A DNA stretch of 64,000 bases. Source: Mixophyes australis (lineage: Eukaryota > Chordata > Amphibia > Anura > Limnodynastidae). The stretch lies in assembly GCA_036250195.1 (NCBI GenBank), contig JAVHZZ010000011.1, positions 63,550,101 through 63,614,100 on the forward strand. The letters run 5' to 3'. The notes under the pieces were generated by a model, which saw only the letters and a program-made list of their open reading frames with translations, was not told the DNA's origin and searched no databases. Positions 12,380 to 24,842 of this stretch are shown here, piece by piece (within the stretch, counting starts at the first letter, position 1; the number at the start of each line of letters is the position of its first letter). A program made the position numbers and the translations under genes.

Positions 12380-14080
12380 TCATCCATCTCCTCCTCTGAT
12401 CTCAGATATGCTGCTGGTGCTGAATGACCTCCTTATGTTGGGCAGAAGAGGTTACATGATCTGGTAGTTCACTGCTCTGGACAAAGAATAAGTTTAGTCT
12501 TCTTCTCTATTTCATGACCTGACAAGATTCAACTTCTGTTTTAACAACCCTTAGAGTAAAGAACCTCCTCCTATGCTGATGGTGAAACCTTTTCTTCTGT
12601 TCACAAATGATGACCCCTTGTCCTCTGTGTGGTTCTTTATTGGTATGAAAAGTTTATTAAAGTATTTTTATTGACCTCATATATATTTATACATATTCAT
12701 TAGGTGACATCTAAGACACTTTCTTTCCAAAGTAACCAAACTAAGTTTTTCTAAACTCCCTTTATAATTGAACCTCTTCATTCCTGTCATTAATGAGATG
12801 GCCACCTCTGAACTCTCTTAAATTCTCCTTTGTCCTACTTGCATTGAGCTATCAATGTAAAGTCTAGAAGATGTAATGTAATTGGTGGCTTATATAATAG
12901 TGAAACAAAGTGCATCACATGGATGTATCTTCTTTTTTTCATGCCATGATTTGTCTCACTGTTAGGTGCTTTGTGCTGCTACTCGGCTTTCTGTCATCTA
13001 GTATTGCTAGTCTTTTTTCCATCTAGTGTTTTCCTCAATTGTGTTCTATTTAATGTGTACTTAACCAAGTATTAGCAGAGCCTAGGTGCATAACCCATAC
13101 TTGCCAACTTTCTTTAGGTGGCCTCCTGGAGATCCAGGAGACAGGGTATGAAGGGAGGGTGGAAGGGGGGAGGACACGGCAAATTGCGTCATTTTGGCCC
13201 CACCCCAGTGACAAATCTGTAATTTTGTCGCAGGACGGGGCCAAAATGATGCAATTCACAGCAAATCTCATAATTTTGGCTACCGATTTGCAAGATGTGG
13301 GAGAAAGACTTGCCTGGTCTCCCGGAAGTCCAGGAGACCTACCCGGAATTCGGGAGTCTCCCGGACATTCCAGTACAGTGGGCAAGTATGGTATAATCCT
13401 ACATTTATTTACATTCACTTGTACGTGCCAATTTCATTTATATGTCCCATTTACCACTACTTTTTGTCTTTTATCCTATGAGTTTTATCCAACCAGTTCT
13501 TCACTCATGTACATACTTCAACTAGATCTAGTATTCTAATCTTGGGTACCTGGCTGTTAGGTGGAAACATATTGAATGACTTTGCATAATACAAATATAG
13601 CACATAAATTGTATTCAATTATATAATTATATTTGATAGGCATGCACTGCTAATGACACATATATACTCCCACCCACATCACTCTGAAGTGCTTTTATTT
13701 GAAAATAATGAAATAATGCTGACAATATGTTATCACGTTCTTTTCTACAAGGTTTTTCATAATTATAGCCATCAGAATTTACCTGTATCTGAAGTCAGGC
13801 TCATAGGTCTATAATTTAAGTTTGTTCTCCTTTTAAAGATTGGTACCACTTACTCTTTCAGCCAATCTTTCGGCACTGACCCTGATATAAGAAATAGTGA
13901 TCTATCGGTTACTGGATATAGTTCCTTTATCGGTCTTAATCTTGGCTAGGGATGACTGTACCTCATTCTTTATTAGGCAAGTAACATTTTCCTCCTCTTT
14001 GAAAAACCATATTTCAAGGTTCAGCTTTCTCTTTATTTTCTAATTATTTCTCCTAGTTTTTCATTTAGTTGCTTGATATT
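12380..14080 (-). mobile_element. CR1-like LINE fragment, interrupted
   Basis: Read on the minus strand, 13780-13860 contains VVPIFK and, in another frame, NYRPMSLTS. These are the start of the reverse transcriptase domain of CR1/L2-type LINEs (family pattern VxPIFKKG...NYRPISLTS). Further along the minus strand, 12450-12850 matches the kind of sequence I know from CR1 3' regions. The two parts are separated by unassigned sequence and a hAT-type MITE at 13096-13390. Frameshifts and stops make it non-functional. Confidence 0.6.
13096..13390. mobile_element. hAT-type MITE (CATACTTGCC family), copy 1
   Basis: The element starts CATACTTGCCAACTTTC and ends GGGCAAGTATG. Flanking 8-bp words GCATAACC and GTATAATC look like a decayed target duplication. 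The interior has the words CTCCCGGA and CCAAAATGA shared with copies at 27273, 31682 and 41416. It lies inside the CR1 fragment, so it inserted after it. Confidence 0.8.
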
Positions 14081-14329
14081 ATCCGTTTTCTTTTTTTTTT
14101 TTTTTATATGTTTGTGTACTTGAAAAATGTCTTTCTGGGCCTGATTCATTAACAAACACAAAAGGAGCTTAATGTGAATTTTTTTTAAAACGTACATACA
14201 TTGGGCATATGCACGTCCGTATTCAACAAGGAGCGGATATGAAGATACATCTGTTGATGAATACAGGTCTAGGTCCGCTCTGCTCTAACAATCAAGACAC
14301 TGCAATCTTTACTTCTATCTTATTTACCT

Positions 14330-15240
14330 TATAGCATAGCAGCTGTCCATCAAGCCTATTTAAGGCACATTTGGGTGTGGCTCACAAGCCAGCCATTGCT
14401 AGATGTAAACCCCTATATCTGGGAGGTGGGTGCATCTGATTTTAATTGCATTTTAATGGTGTTTGAAGGATATAGGTCAGTGTAGGACCTGCATATAATG
14501 AGGTGCCCTTAACGCTGGGATGCAGGCTTAAATGTTTTGATCAAAATATGAACTAATACCTCAAGTTTGCATTATGCTAGATACACATAGATATGCAGTG
14601 TTAAGGATAAGTACTGACAACTGTCTTTTTGTTTTGTGTACATATATCATCATTTATTTATATAGCGCCACTAATTCTGCAGCGCTGTAGAGAGAACTTG
14701 CTCACATCAGTCCCTGGCCCAATGGAGGTTACAGTCTAAATTCCGTAACACACACAGACTATTGTTAATTTGATAGCACCCAATTAACCAACTAGTATGT
14801 TTTTGGAGTGTAGGAGGAACCTGGAGCACCCGCACAAAGACGGTAAGAACATACAAACTTCACACAGGTACGGCCATAGTCAGGAATTGAACTCATGACC
14901 CAGTGCTGTAAGGCAGAAGTGCTAACCACTAAGCCACCTGCATGGGCATTTTTATTGCTATGCAGCTGGTGCCATATACAATATGGGATATACCGAGCGT
15001 AGGCTTATTTTTTCTCTGGTTTTGTTTCAAAATATTACCTTATTTTCATAGCAGCTGTCCATCAAGCCTATTTAAGGCACATTTGGGTGTGGCTCATAAG
15101 CCAGCCCTTGCTAGATGAAAACCCCTTAACCTTAGTGAGGTCTTCTGATTTTAACTGCATTTCAATGGTGTTTAAAGCATATAGTTTGGTGTAAGACCTG
15201 CATATGATGAGGTACATTATATGCAGTCTACCAGCTTCAA
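14330..15240. repeat. Pair of ~190-bp direct repeats
   Basis: The segment from about 14333 to 14530 recurs from about 15049 to 15240 with modest divergence, sharing blocks such as AGCAGCTGTCCATCAAGCCT and ACCTGCATAT. Each copy is followed by a minus-strand SINE, giving two repeat-plus-SINE units in tandem. The spacer between repeat and SINE is not clearly conserved, so either a decayed tandem duplication or independent SINE insertions would explain it. Confidence 0.65.
14648..14945 (-). mobile_element. tRNA-derived SINE with L2-type tail, copy 1
   Basis: On the minus strand the head has pol III box A-like (TTAGTGGTTAGCA) and box B-like (GAGTTCAATTCC) motifs. A body follows, then the tail word TGGCGCTATATAAATAAATG with ATG repeats. 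The tail matches the 3' end of the L2 LINE at 29.4-30.8 kb, which fits mobilisation of the SINE by L2. Compared with the copy at 15.4 kb there are several indels. Confidence 0.8.
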
Positions 15241-15399
15241 ATGTTCTCTAAGCTGTACTTCTAAAACTCATTTTTGTAGCTCCAGATGTATGGAAAGTAT
15301 TTTGAATACTGTCCTTTGCCTATTCCTTCATTCCTATTCTGCTATCAAATTTTCAATAATTGATAATTTGATAGCAGACCAGTCTTCTGTCAAATCACC

Positions 15400-15735
15400 A
15401 TCATCACCATTTATTTATATAGCGCCACTGATTCCGCAGCACTGTACAGAGAACTCACTCACAACAGTCCCCGCCCCATTGGAGCTAACAGTCTAAATGC
15501 CCTAACATACATACACAGACAGAGAGAAATACTAGGGTCAATTTTGATAACAGCCAATTAACCTACTAGTATGTTTTTGGAGTGTGGGAGGAAACCGGAG
15601 CACCCGGAGGAAACCCACGCAAACACGGGGAGAACATACAAACTCCACACAGATAAGGTCATGGTCGGGAATTGAACTCATGACCCCAGCGCTGTGAGGC
15701 AGAAGTGCTAACCACTTAGCGACCTTGCTGCCCGC
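15400..15735 (-). mobile_element. tRNA-derived SINE with L2-type tail, copy 2
   Basis: This is the most complete of the three SINE copies, with a tRNA-like head at 15680-15735 and the L2-like tail at 15400-15440 (both read on the minus strand). Just upstream of its tail, 15341-15378 forms a hairpin (TGCTATCAAATT / AATTTGATAGCA). Confidence 0.85.
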
Positions 15736-15739
15736 AAAT

Positions 15740-17650
15740 ACCGTGTCAAACTTAAAGGGATGCTACATTGCTCTGAGATCTCTGAGACATAGACTGATGA
15801 AATGAAGATAGAATCACATATGGCTAAAATATGGGTAATGAGAAGGCACAACACAGTAAATAAATTATTGTTCCACCGCCCTATACATTTAATGACACTC
15901 ACAGTAACTGACAACACACAAGCAGTGGAGAGAATGTGTCCACAGCCTTTTATTTAATTCCATTTTCCTGAACCTAAAATTCAACATTGAAAATATTACC
16001 AGTCAAGGTCTCTACCATCTATCGCTTATAAAATCACACTGCTCTTAAATTTGTCTCATCGTACGTACGTACGTACGTACGTACGTACCTCATGACATGA
16101 GTGAACTGTTTTGCTGTTTTTCCCCCTGTAGTGAACATAGAGAAATAAGGCCTAATCATAACTGCAGTGTAAATATGGTATATCAAATGAATCCACTGAT
16201 AAATTGAGCTACTAAGGTGTGAAGTCAGAGGGTCTTGTGGTGTGCTTACTTGGTGGCCCTGCCAGCTTCTATGTTAAAATATAACAGCACCACTTTCAGG
16301 GGAAGCTGAGCGGCTTCAACAGCCCCTGGGGTGAGCTACATCCTGAAATAGGAGAGTTTTTTGACACCTAACAACGCCGTACACAGCTTGTGGTCTTACA
16401 CAAGAAGACCACGTGATGATTTGCTGTATCTTATATAGACAAATATAATTCAGTTTCCAAAATGCAACTTACAGTCAATATAATTAGTGATCAACCCTAT
16501 ATTCATAAATAGCATGACGAGGCAGCCCCCACTTCAAATAAAACTGTCTGCCAGGCAGCGAAGGTGAGGAAATCCGTTTTGGCTCAGCTGATCCATTAGA
16601 CCTATGCTGTTTGGTATCTATAACTTCGTAAATTTATGTTGCATTTATTAATAATATAATTGGGTCAGTGTCGCACTCCCAGGAAAATTATGTTACATTT
16701 TAGCACTGGGACTTAAAACAGATTAATTGTGGTTGCAAAATGTGTCCCAGGACCCCTGTTGAGACCACATCCCAGTAGGAGGGGGAAGGTGGAAAAAAGT
16801 ATCTTTAAAAAGGTGAGAACATTGACAAGAAAGGGTCAGTCTTTTGGAAGTCAAGTATCATTGATAAGCTGTCCATCTTCAAGCCAGTTTCCTTTGGTGC
16901 AGAGTATACCATTGTCTGTAAGTTATACTCTGAATTTTACCCCTTTATTTTACATGTTTTGCTATGTATGTCGTGTCCATTGTTTATTAATTGGTTTTTT
17001 TTTTATAACCTGTAAGCATTGTACTTTTTATATATTAAATCCAAAATTTAATTAGTGATGTCCTTATTGCTCTAAACTAATTCATTGCCGGTCTAGAAGA
17101 GAAAGATTGCTTGGCTGGGTTAACCCTTTAGATACCAGCATGTGAAGTGTTAACTATTTTAGCTTCCAAAGCACAGAGTGGGCGTAAATGAGTAATTAAG
17201 TCATAGGTTTGCTACGGGCCTTATACGTAGCTGGTGGTAATTGCGGAGAGGTGTGGAAGCGTGTGTCTGTGTTGGGAAAGGGAGCAGCTAAATCTGTAGT
17301 TTAAGAGAGAGGGGAGTACGAGGTTTAGGTTGGAAACCTGTGTGTTCCCTTACAGTCACAAGTGTGCAGAGTGCGGTTTGTGACAGGCAAAGGTGGTCAG
17401 GAGCTGTATCTGGATAATAATGAGGTGATATATTGTTTGACTGTGAATATATGATAAGATAATAAATAAGGGAGTGGCTAAACTTGGCTATACCTGACAC
17501 TTTTTTTTAAATATATGGTGTACTTGTCATCCAAGTTAGCTCCTTGTGGATAGGCAATCGGCCTAAAAGAACTATACGCCATAAAATATCCGCGCTTCTC
17601 CTTTAAGTGTTTCCCTGCTGCTTGAATAATATGTGTATTACAAACACATC
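15740..17650. other. No gene seen; one tetranucleotide repeat
   Basis: No exon or classifiable element is recognised in this stretch other than the (GTAC)n run at 16061-16087. Open frames near 16729-17055 and 17288-17723 have no family-like composition. Confidence 0.4.
16061..16087. repeat. (GTAC)n microsatellite
   Basis: About seven uninterrupted GTAC units. Because GTAC is its own complement, the tract is a perfect palindrome at every register. Confidence 0.95.
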
Positions 17651-17659
17651 TAGTAGTCA

Positions 17660-18145
17660 GTCTCAAAGTATAAGCGCACGGGACACTGAGGTAAAAATAA
17701 AGTAAAACAAAAACTATGCACACATGTTATATCGTCTAAAAACACATATTATAAACATGTTTATGCTCCTTTGATGTGTTTATATATGGCACTCAGCGGT
17801 AGAAATGAAGAAGTTCTTACCCTATTCTTTCCCTGAGTATTTCTTGCACTTAGTCTTCCTGGTTGTTTCCGGCTGTATTGCCCGTGAAAGGAGCTCCTCA
17901 GGGGGATAAATTCCTCACTACTCACTCAACATTCACTTGGTGCATCCTCCTCTGACCGGAGAGAAAGAATAGGGTAAGAACTTCTACTACATGTCTACTG
18001 CCGAGTGCCATATATAAACACATCAAAGGAGCACAAACATGTTTTTTATTGTGTGTTTTTGATCATATAACATGTGTGATTAGTTTTTCTTTTACTTTAT
18101 TTTTACCACAGTGTCCTGTACACTTATACTTTGGGATTGACTAAT
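17660..18145. mobile_element. Foldback element with ~185-bp inverted arms
   Basis: The left arm (about 17660-17845) is repeated in inverted orientation at about 17960-18145. Shared blocks include TGATGTGTTTATATATGGCA with its complement, and ACCCTATTCTTTC with GAAAGAATAGGGT. The loop is about 115 bp. No coding sequence. The arms differ by small indels, so the copy is not recent. Confidence 0.75.
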
Positions 18146-18716
18146 GGGCCTAAAACACCCATTTACCTTTTTCCAATTGATCGATCATTGACCTTCTTAT
18201 AGCAATAGCTAACTGCTTTCCACTAAACCTAATATAACATTTTCAGTACTGCTGGCATAATATTAAGTCTGCTATCAGAGGATACCATTCTCCTTACATT
18301 AAGAGAAAAACTGTACTGCACTATGTACTGGCTACGAATAAATAAAATATTGTGAACCAAAACAATTATCGCAAAACCTTAATCAACAAAAAAACAGTAA
18401 TGTTTCTTAAGAAATATTCAATTTTAAAAATAAATAAAAGATGTATTCAATACACATGAGCAAAGAGTTTAAAGCAGAGCGTATAAGTAAGTTACAATGT
18501 AGCCGTTTTGGAACTCTTGTGGAGCATAAATAGCAGATGAAAAAGTTAATTAAGATGGCTTGCTGAACGATGTTATAATGCATTTATATGCTCGGAGGAA
18601 CATCGGCCCGTGAAAATGTGAGGAAATGGTCTCACCCTAGATACATATTATCTCCGATCCCAATGTCCCACTAGCTGCAGATTTCAGGAGTCCATAAGAA
18701 ATATCCAGAGCCTGTC

Positions 18717-18893
18717 GTTTAAAAGTAAATTAGAGTTGTTCCACGGCATCAGCAGAAAGTGCTTTTAGCACAGAAACGCGTCAAGACATTTGTTCTTTTA
18801 TACACAGAGCTTAATAACCACTCAGATCACATTGGAACTTTATTGGAACCATACAACACTGCGGAGCTGTGGAACAACTCTGATTTACTTTTA
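18717..18893. mobile_element. Short foldback element with GAAACGCGTC core
   Basis: Inverted arms at 18717-18747 and 18864-18893 (AGAGTTGTTCCAC against GTGGAACAACTCT) enclose about 115 bp. Inside, a perfect stem (GTGC...GCAC, 18759-18771) is followed by AGAAACGCGTC, a word that recalls decayed hammerhead-ribozyme regions of Penelope-type elements. That link is speculative. Confidence 0.55.
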
Positions 18894-18899
18894 GACAGT

Positions 18900-21380
18900 A
18901 GGATCTTGATAGCCCTCTGAGCAGATTAAACAATAGTGTTAGGAACAGCAGATAATTGTTGCTGCAGTTTTGATGTCAGCCTGAGATTGATCATATGAAC
19001 TCCTCTCACCTGCAGCTTAATCTGATACCAGCCCTGATTGGCTACTACTGCTTTAAATACTTGAATCATTGCCGGTAACAGCGTACACACGCTTGCTTCT
19101 CTGTGTTCTTGTTCCTGAAAATATTCTGCTCCTGTCGGATGCTCGGTTTTGACCTGTGACCTACTGATTGTTTCCTACTACTCCACACTGCCAAGCTGTT
19201 ATTCTGGTGGAGGTTGGTAATACATCCTTCTGCAACTCAGTATATCTGCTCAACCTGCTCCACATGCATCCTGCATCCATGTTCCCATAGAGAACTCTAC
19301 TCTGCATCTTGCTACCAAGTCCTCTGTGGTGTTCCTTCATTGAGGTACATTATTACTACTCGAGATTGAATCCTGGGGACAAGCGAGTACCGGCAAATAT
19401 ATCTGGTTCCATGGGATAGGGGGTTGCTAAAGGTGAAGTTCTTCTCTGCAACAGGTTCTGATAACTCAACCAGTAGTCGGATTTCTGGCAAATCAACCCC
19501 AACACAGTATTTATTGACAGCACTAACACACACTATATTACTACATTTGAATTATGTGGTTAAAATTCTTATAAGTTTGAAAACAGCTAAATTGAGTGAC
19601 TATATCTGTCAGTTTATGGCTAGTATTATAATCTTCCTCTGGTAGTGTCATCCAATTAAAGCACCATCATCAGATGTCAGTCTGAATGTGTAGCATAAAG
19701 GTGTCTCTTTTGCAGTATAAGTAAACTGTGCTTGGCTAGATGTTGTGCATCACTCATAAATGACAAATGCATACAAACAATTAGCAAATTAAGCACAGCA
19801 GATTGAGCGCACATAAATGTACTTCTATCAGTGCTTTCACATACCTCCACATGTCTGATCCTGTCCAACCCAATAGAGATGCACTTTCATAATGCTGCCA
19901 TTAACTATCTCTATTGAATGTATGACAGAATTATTTGCGCATCAGCAAGTAATTTTTTATTTCTAGTTATATTATGTATGATAGCTTCACAACAGGAGAA
20001 AACTACATTAATAATGGCGCCACTGAAACATCACTTGTAAAAATATATCTTAACTTGAGAGAGAAACTTAGGAAAGGAAAGGAACTTATTGGTGAGTAGG
20101 AGATATTATTGCTTGATTTTTTTTTTTTAGGTTAAAATAATCCCTCAAGTATTTTATATGAAGGCAGAGATCTGTTGACTGCTATTACTGTTTTAGCTGT
20201 CATTGCACCATTGATTCAGTCATAAATCTAGATAACATTTTTGTTGCGTTTACAATCTTTAACCTTCTCTCATGTAAAATTTGCTGTCAAAATAAATGCA
20301 TGTGAATGGGAATTGGTGTTAAGCTGTAAAAATGTCCCTTTAAATGGAACATACACGTTTAACTGCAGCAGTGGCTAAGTACAAAAATCCCACTCTCTCC
20401 TTGCTACCAGAAGGGTTTCACAAAGCAGTGATAACTGGAATGCTGGTGTAGCCTCTTCCCTCGCAGCATAACCATCCTCCTTAAGTAATTTTAGAGAGAA
20501 TCGTGAAAAACAACTTTTTTCACACTCACCCATCACACACTCATACAAAGGTCCAAACAAATTTATATAAAACTTGCATCAAAACCCCGGCTTCGTCTAA
20601 CCCAATTTTTAACACTGCATTTTATTTTACAATTCTGGCATATTGTTATGATACTCATAATCCCTTGGTGTTAAAATATTAAAATGTTGAGCCACAAATT
20701 AAAGTGATTCTTTATTGAAAGTTTCCTTGAAAATTTTTTGAAAACCTTTTTTCTTGTATTTATTGAAGATTGACATTGAAACGTTATGGACAATTACCTA
20801 GCAATGGTATATAGCAGCTTAACACCACCAGTCACAACAAGCTCTTCTTTGCTTGTGTGGATTATGTCCATGTAATTCATACTATAAAATGAAGTTTAAT
20901 TATAATTACATAGCCTTTGAAATTGTGAAACCAGCTTACATCTCTAGTGGTTTTCAGTGAAAATATTTGTTTTTGGCGTGTCATCTGGCAGGTAATCTTC
21001 TCCCTGTGTTTATTGACTCTTGTTGCTTACGGGTAATAAACGCAGTACAAATATTTTCAGAGAGAGAACTCTGAGAGAAATGATGAAACTTGTTGAATTG
21101 TTCACATGATTTGTACCGTAGTACTGTATTTACAGCACTGCCCTACGCATTGTGTATAAATATGACCTAATTAGTGCACCCTATATGCTCAACCCTCTCC
21201 ATCACCACCGACACCATTATTTGTACCGGGAAAAATATATGATTGTAAAGACCAGTTAGCAAAAACAGAAAACCAAAAAGAAAAATGTAATGAAATTAGC
21301 ATAAAACTAGTTACATTCTGCCCCATGAACATTGCTAGTCTGTGTTAGGGCTAACAGCAAATGTCATAAGCTTGTAGAAC
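18900..21380. other. Unassigned, mostly repeat-like sequence
   Basis: No exon is recognised. Around 19030-19420 the wording resembles frog LTR 3' regions (TTCTTGTTCC, GACCTGTGACC), but I could not define ends. The rest shows nothing I can support. Confidence 0.35.
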
Positions 21381-21384
21381 ACGC

Positions 21385-22030
21385 ATAAGAGGTCTTCACC
21401 TATAGGCGTAGACCTGAACACGCTCACAGGTACTCAGGTGCCCCCTGGTCTTAAACTCAGAGTAGTACAAGCTTACAGTATATATATTTACCGTAGTGCA
21501 GGTGAGGGCCTGATGGCAGAAGATAGCATAGTCCAGAACAGGCCAAGGTCAAAGGACAAAAGCAGGGAGCAGAGTGAGGTCCAGGCAGGGGTCAGAACCG
21601 GCAGAACAACAGAATATCCAGAGAACAGGCAGAGGTCAGGGTCACGAGCAATTCAACAGAGTCCAGTAAGCAAGCCAAGGGTCATACACAGAAGAGTCAA
21701 TCCAGAGAATACAGGTGTAGAGAACAGAGCAGGTCAGCAGCCAGGAACTGAGCGCTATAACCGGCAGGGAGGCCAAGCCCTCCTTGCCTTAAATACAAGC
21801 AAGAGCCATTAGAACCTGGAGGGGCACAGAAGGACAATCAGCCCCAACTGGAGACTAATTGCTCCTATATTGCGCATGCGCCCAGCTGGCCGGGTCGCGG
21901 CGGTATGTGCAGAGCACCCTGGCTGTCACCATGATCGGAAGTGACGCTCCGGGCGTCATGACGATGGCCGGGATGCGTCTGAGAGGCCAGATCGAGTCGC
22001 GGCGGATCGCTCGTAACGCTCTGTGCCTAG
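21385..22030 (-). mobile_element. Gypsy-type solo LTR candidate, family A copy 1
   Basis: Similar in order and wording to 56195-56770, with shared segments such as GGTCTTCACCTATAG, GCTATAACCGGCAGGGAGGC-like and CCAAGGTCA. Read on the minus strand both have a TATA-type stretch after a GC-rich start and a T/C-rich region with repeated CCTGACC/TTGGCTT words, as in frog gypsy LTRs. No internal region or primer-binding site is seen, hence a solo LTR. Ends are approximate. Confidence 0.55.
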
Positions 22031-22129
22031 TATTCCTGCATTGTAAATACAGAGCCCAACTTTATAATTGCCAACATTTTACCATCCCCACCATGTCTTA
22101 TTTGCTGTGTTTGATAATAGTGGATATTT

Positions 22130-24842
22130 CACTTGCACCTACAGTTGGGGGACATCGCACACTGTGGGGGTATAGAGGTCGCTGTGTGGAGTAAGGCACT
22201 AAAAGTCTGTATAGCCTGCTCCCTCTCATCTGTGCCTCCACGGGCTATCAAAAACAGTTTTTTTTTAATAGTCTATGGTGTATGGCACATTTTTAGTTTA
22301 CTCTTTTTTATTTAATTTTTTCTTTCTTAGTTTAGGAGTTTTTTAGGGTTTTTTCAGCGGCAATCAATAGCTGAACGCTGCGGTATGCAGTTAGGGAGAA
22401 CACTTATAGCGCTTTAGGGTCACACCCCCTAACGATTGCCGAATCCTGGTTAAAGGGTCACCTAGCACCGAATGGTCATCTAGGACCCATCCATTGCCAG
22501 GGCAGCGTTGCAGACCACCCTGGGGTCCATGGCTGCAGCAACTGGTCTCCCAGTCTGAAGTGTCTTAGCTGATCATGAGAAAAACTGGAAATTACATTAG
22601 TGGTGGATGCTAAGGTAGCAGGGGCACATCATTGGTGAGGGGCTGTCTCACTGATTGCAGCCCTCACCTGGTTGTATCACTCTGTGGGCAGATTTCTAGA
22701 GCGCCGCTTTTACATAGGAGGACATGGGTTAGGACACGCCCCAGTTGTTTTCCCAGCATTCGGGCTCCTTAGTTGCCATCTTCTGCTTGTGATGTGCGCA
22801 GAGATTTCCCTGGGGAGAGAGAGCCAGTTAGATATCTGCTGTCAGTTTACATATTTCTGTGTGTTTGAGATCGTTGATATATATATAGTGTTAAATATAT
22901 TATATAGAGTCAATTACACCCGCTTACATACTGTAAATTGGGGTTGAGATTTTCCCACGCTGTTATGGGAAAACCCCTTATACTATAAATAGACCTCGCA
23001 GCTGAGCTAAGTTCATTGCGTATCGGAGCTTGTACACTGTACAAGCCGTTTAGCGGCTTCTCATCTTTTTTTATTTTTTAACCAAGCATGTTCCGGAGTG
23101 AAATACAAATGTGAGGCCCCTCCTGGGCTGAAGATAAGAAGACTGCAATCAACAATGGGGCCCTCCTGGCCAAAATTTATTTATGGACTTTACAAGCAGG
23201 GTCTTTGGAATTATAAATTTATTTATGGACATGGTTTTCAAGTCGGGACTTTTTAATTACACATTTACTTATGGACATGGTTTTCAAGCAAGGACTTTGG
23301 AATTATAAATTGGGACATGGTTTACGAGCATTTTTGGATTAAAAGCTGCTGACGAAAGAAGAAGAAATCTGATTGGTAAGTATTTTGGGGTTTTCTTATT
23401 GTTAATAAATATATGTGGTATTAATGAGGGTGTTTACTGTATTTATTGGGGTTTTATTATTTTTATTAAATGTATGTGGTTTTAAAGAGGGTGTTGTGGT
23501 TTTGTAAACATTTTGTTTTGTCAAACTATTGGTCTCAGCCAGCCATGGGTGTCAGGGCATGTTGGCACTTGTGGATCTCCAAGTGCCAGCATGCATCTCA
23601 CTGACTGTGCCCCGCTGCCTAGCAACGGAACGCTCTTCCTGGTTCCGGGTAGCTACGCTGTGCCCGCATGTGCAGAGCATCTCATTCCGTCGCTTAGCGA
23701 CTAGAGACTCTCTTCCTGCTTTGCGATTGGTTGCTTTTTGACCCCCGAAAACCGCTGCACAAATCAAGGAGTACTTCCCTCTATTTAAACCTCCTTCTGG
23801 CTGTATTTGGCGCCAGAGTATTGGTTCACCAGCTCCAGCCTTTTGTTCCTGTTCCAGTATTGTGTTTTGGCTCTGACCTTTGGCTTGATCTCCGGACTAC
23901 TCTCTTGTGTTATCTCTGGTACCATTCTCGTCTGTTTGGTTCTGACCTCTAGCTTCCCTCTGACCATTCTTTGCATTATCCTTGGGTACTTCGCTCCTGT
24001 TTGGCTTCTGACCCGCACCGTTCGACTATACCTGTTCCACATTACTGCACTGGTGACTAACTTGGAGAACCGCAACCTGCGTACCTCACGCAGCCAAGTC
24101 CATACCTCCTTGCGGGGGACCCTGGTGAATACCAGGGGTGAGTTAGACTCTGTGCCTCCTTGTTTAGTTGTGTCAATACCCGTCGGCAGCTCCTCCTGCA
24201 GTCCTACCGCGACACAAACTACAGCTAGATGGATTAAGGACACAATCAGTCAGGCTTATGTTTCTGAGGGATCTCCAGTTCCTGAAGGTCTTAATGCTCA
24301 TGCTACCAGATCGGTCAGTGCCTCCTGGGCAGTGTGGCAGGGGGCCACAGTCGAGCAGTTGTGCTGGGCGGCTACCTGGTCTTCTGTCCAAACATTTGCA
24401 AAATTCTATAGATTCCATGTCTTTGCTTCCAAAGACACAAGGTTTTGCCGTAAAGTTCTAAGGGCCGGTGATTCTGAGCATTCCCACCCATAAGGGCAGC
24501 TTTGGGACCACCCCACGGTGAGCAGTGTCCCACAACTGTAGGTGCAAGTGAAAATGGGATTTTTGTACTTGCCGTAAAATCTCTTTTTCTTAACACAGTT
24601 GGGGGACACTGCGCTCCCATCCTTTGTTCTGACAGTTTTGTTGTTTGTTCTGTTGGTTGTGTACGCCCTCTCTTGTGGCTTTGTTAGTTAAATAAACTGA
24701 TTTTGATAGCTGGAAGGGGCATAGAGGGGAGGGGAGCAGGCTAGACAGACTTTTAGTGCCTTACTCCACACAGCGCCCTCTATACCCCATGGTGAGCATT
24801 ATGTTAAGTGAAAGAGATTTTACGGTAAGTACAAAAATCCAA
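22130..24842 (+). mobile_element. DIRS-like retroelement remnant with tyrosine-recombinase fragment
   Basis: A left end at 22136-22230 (ACAGTTGGGGGACATC, then TATAGAGG and GTGTGGAGTAAGGCACT) recurs inverted at 24735-24800. An internal piece at 24557-24606 is inverted at 24787-24842. This split, inverted end structure is that of DIRS elements. At about 24295-24420 the + strand reads HATRSVSASWAVWQGATVEQ and then LCWAATWSSVQTFAKFYRF, resembling the C-terminal HxxR region of DIRS tyrosine recombinases. Reverse transcriptase and most of the rest are missing. An LTR-like element (about 23550-24176) sits inside. Confidence 0.65.
23550..24176 (+). mobile_element. Gypsy-type solo LTR candidate, family B copy 1 (inside DIRS remnant)
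   Basis: It begins TGTCAGGGCATG and has a TATA-like TATTTAAACC at about 23782. A T/C-rich region with recurrent TCTGACC words follows, and then CCTTGCGGGGGACCCTGGTG near 24108 and GTGAGTTAGACTC. The last part matches, in inverse orientation, segments at 62.5-62.65 kb and 47.57-47.7 kb. The open frame through it (23807-24493) is a chance frame in the LTR running into the DIRS fragment. The right end is approximate. Confidence 0.55.

Noticed and set aside
14880..14945. Possible tRNA gene from box A/box B-like motifs
   Set aside because: No cloverleaf can be formed and the motifs belong to the head of a SINE present three times in the window.
23807..24493. 228-codon open frame with hydrophobic start
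   Set aside because: Its first part is a chance frame through an LTR and its second part is the DIRS recombinase remnant; it is not one gene.
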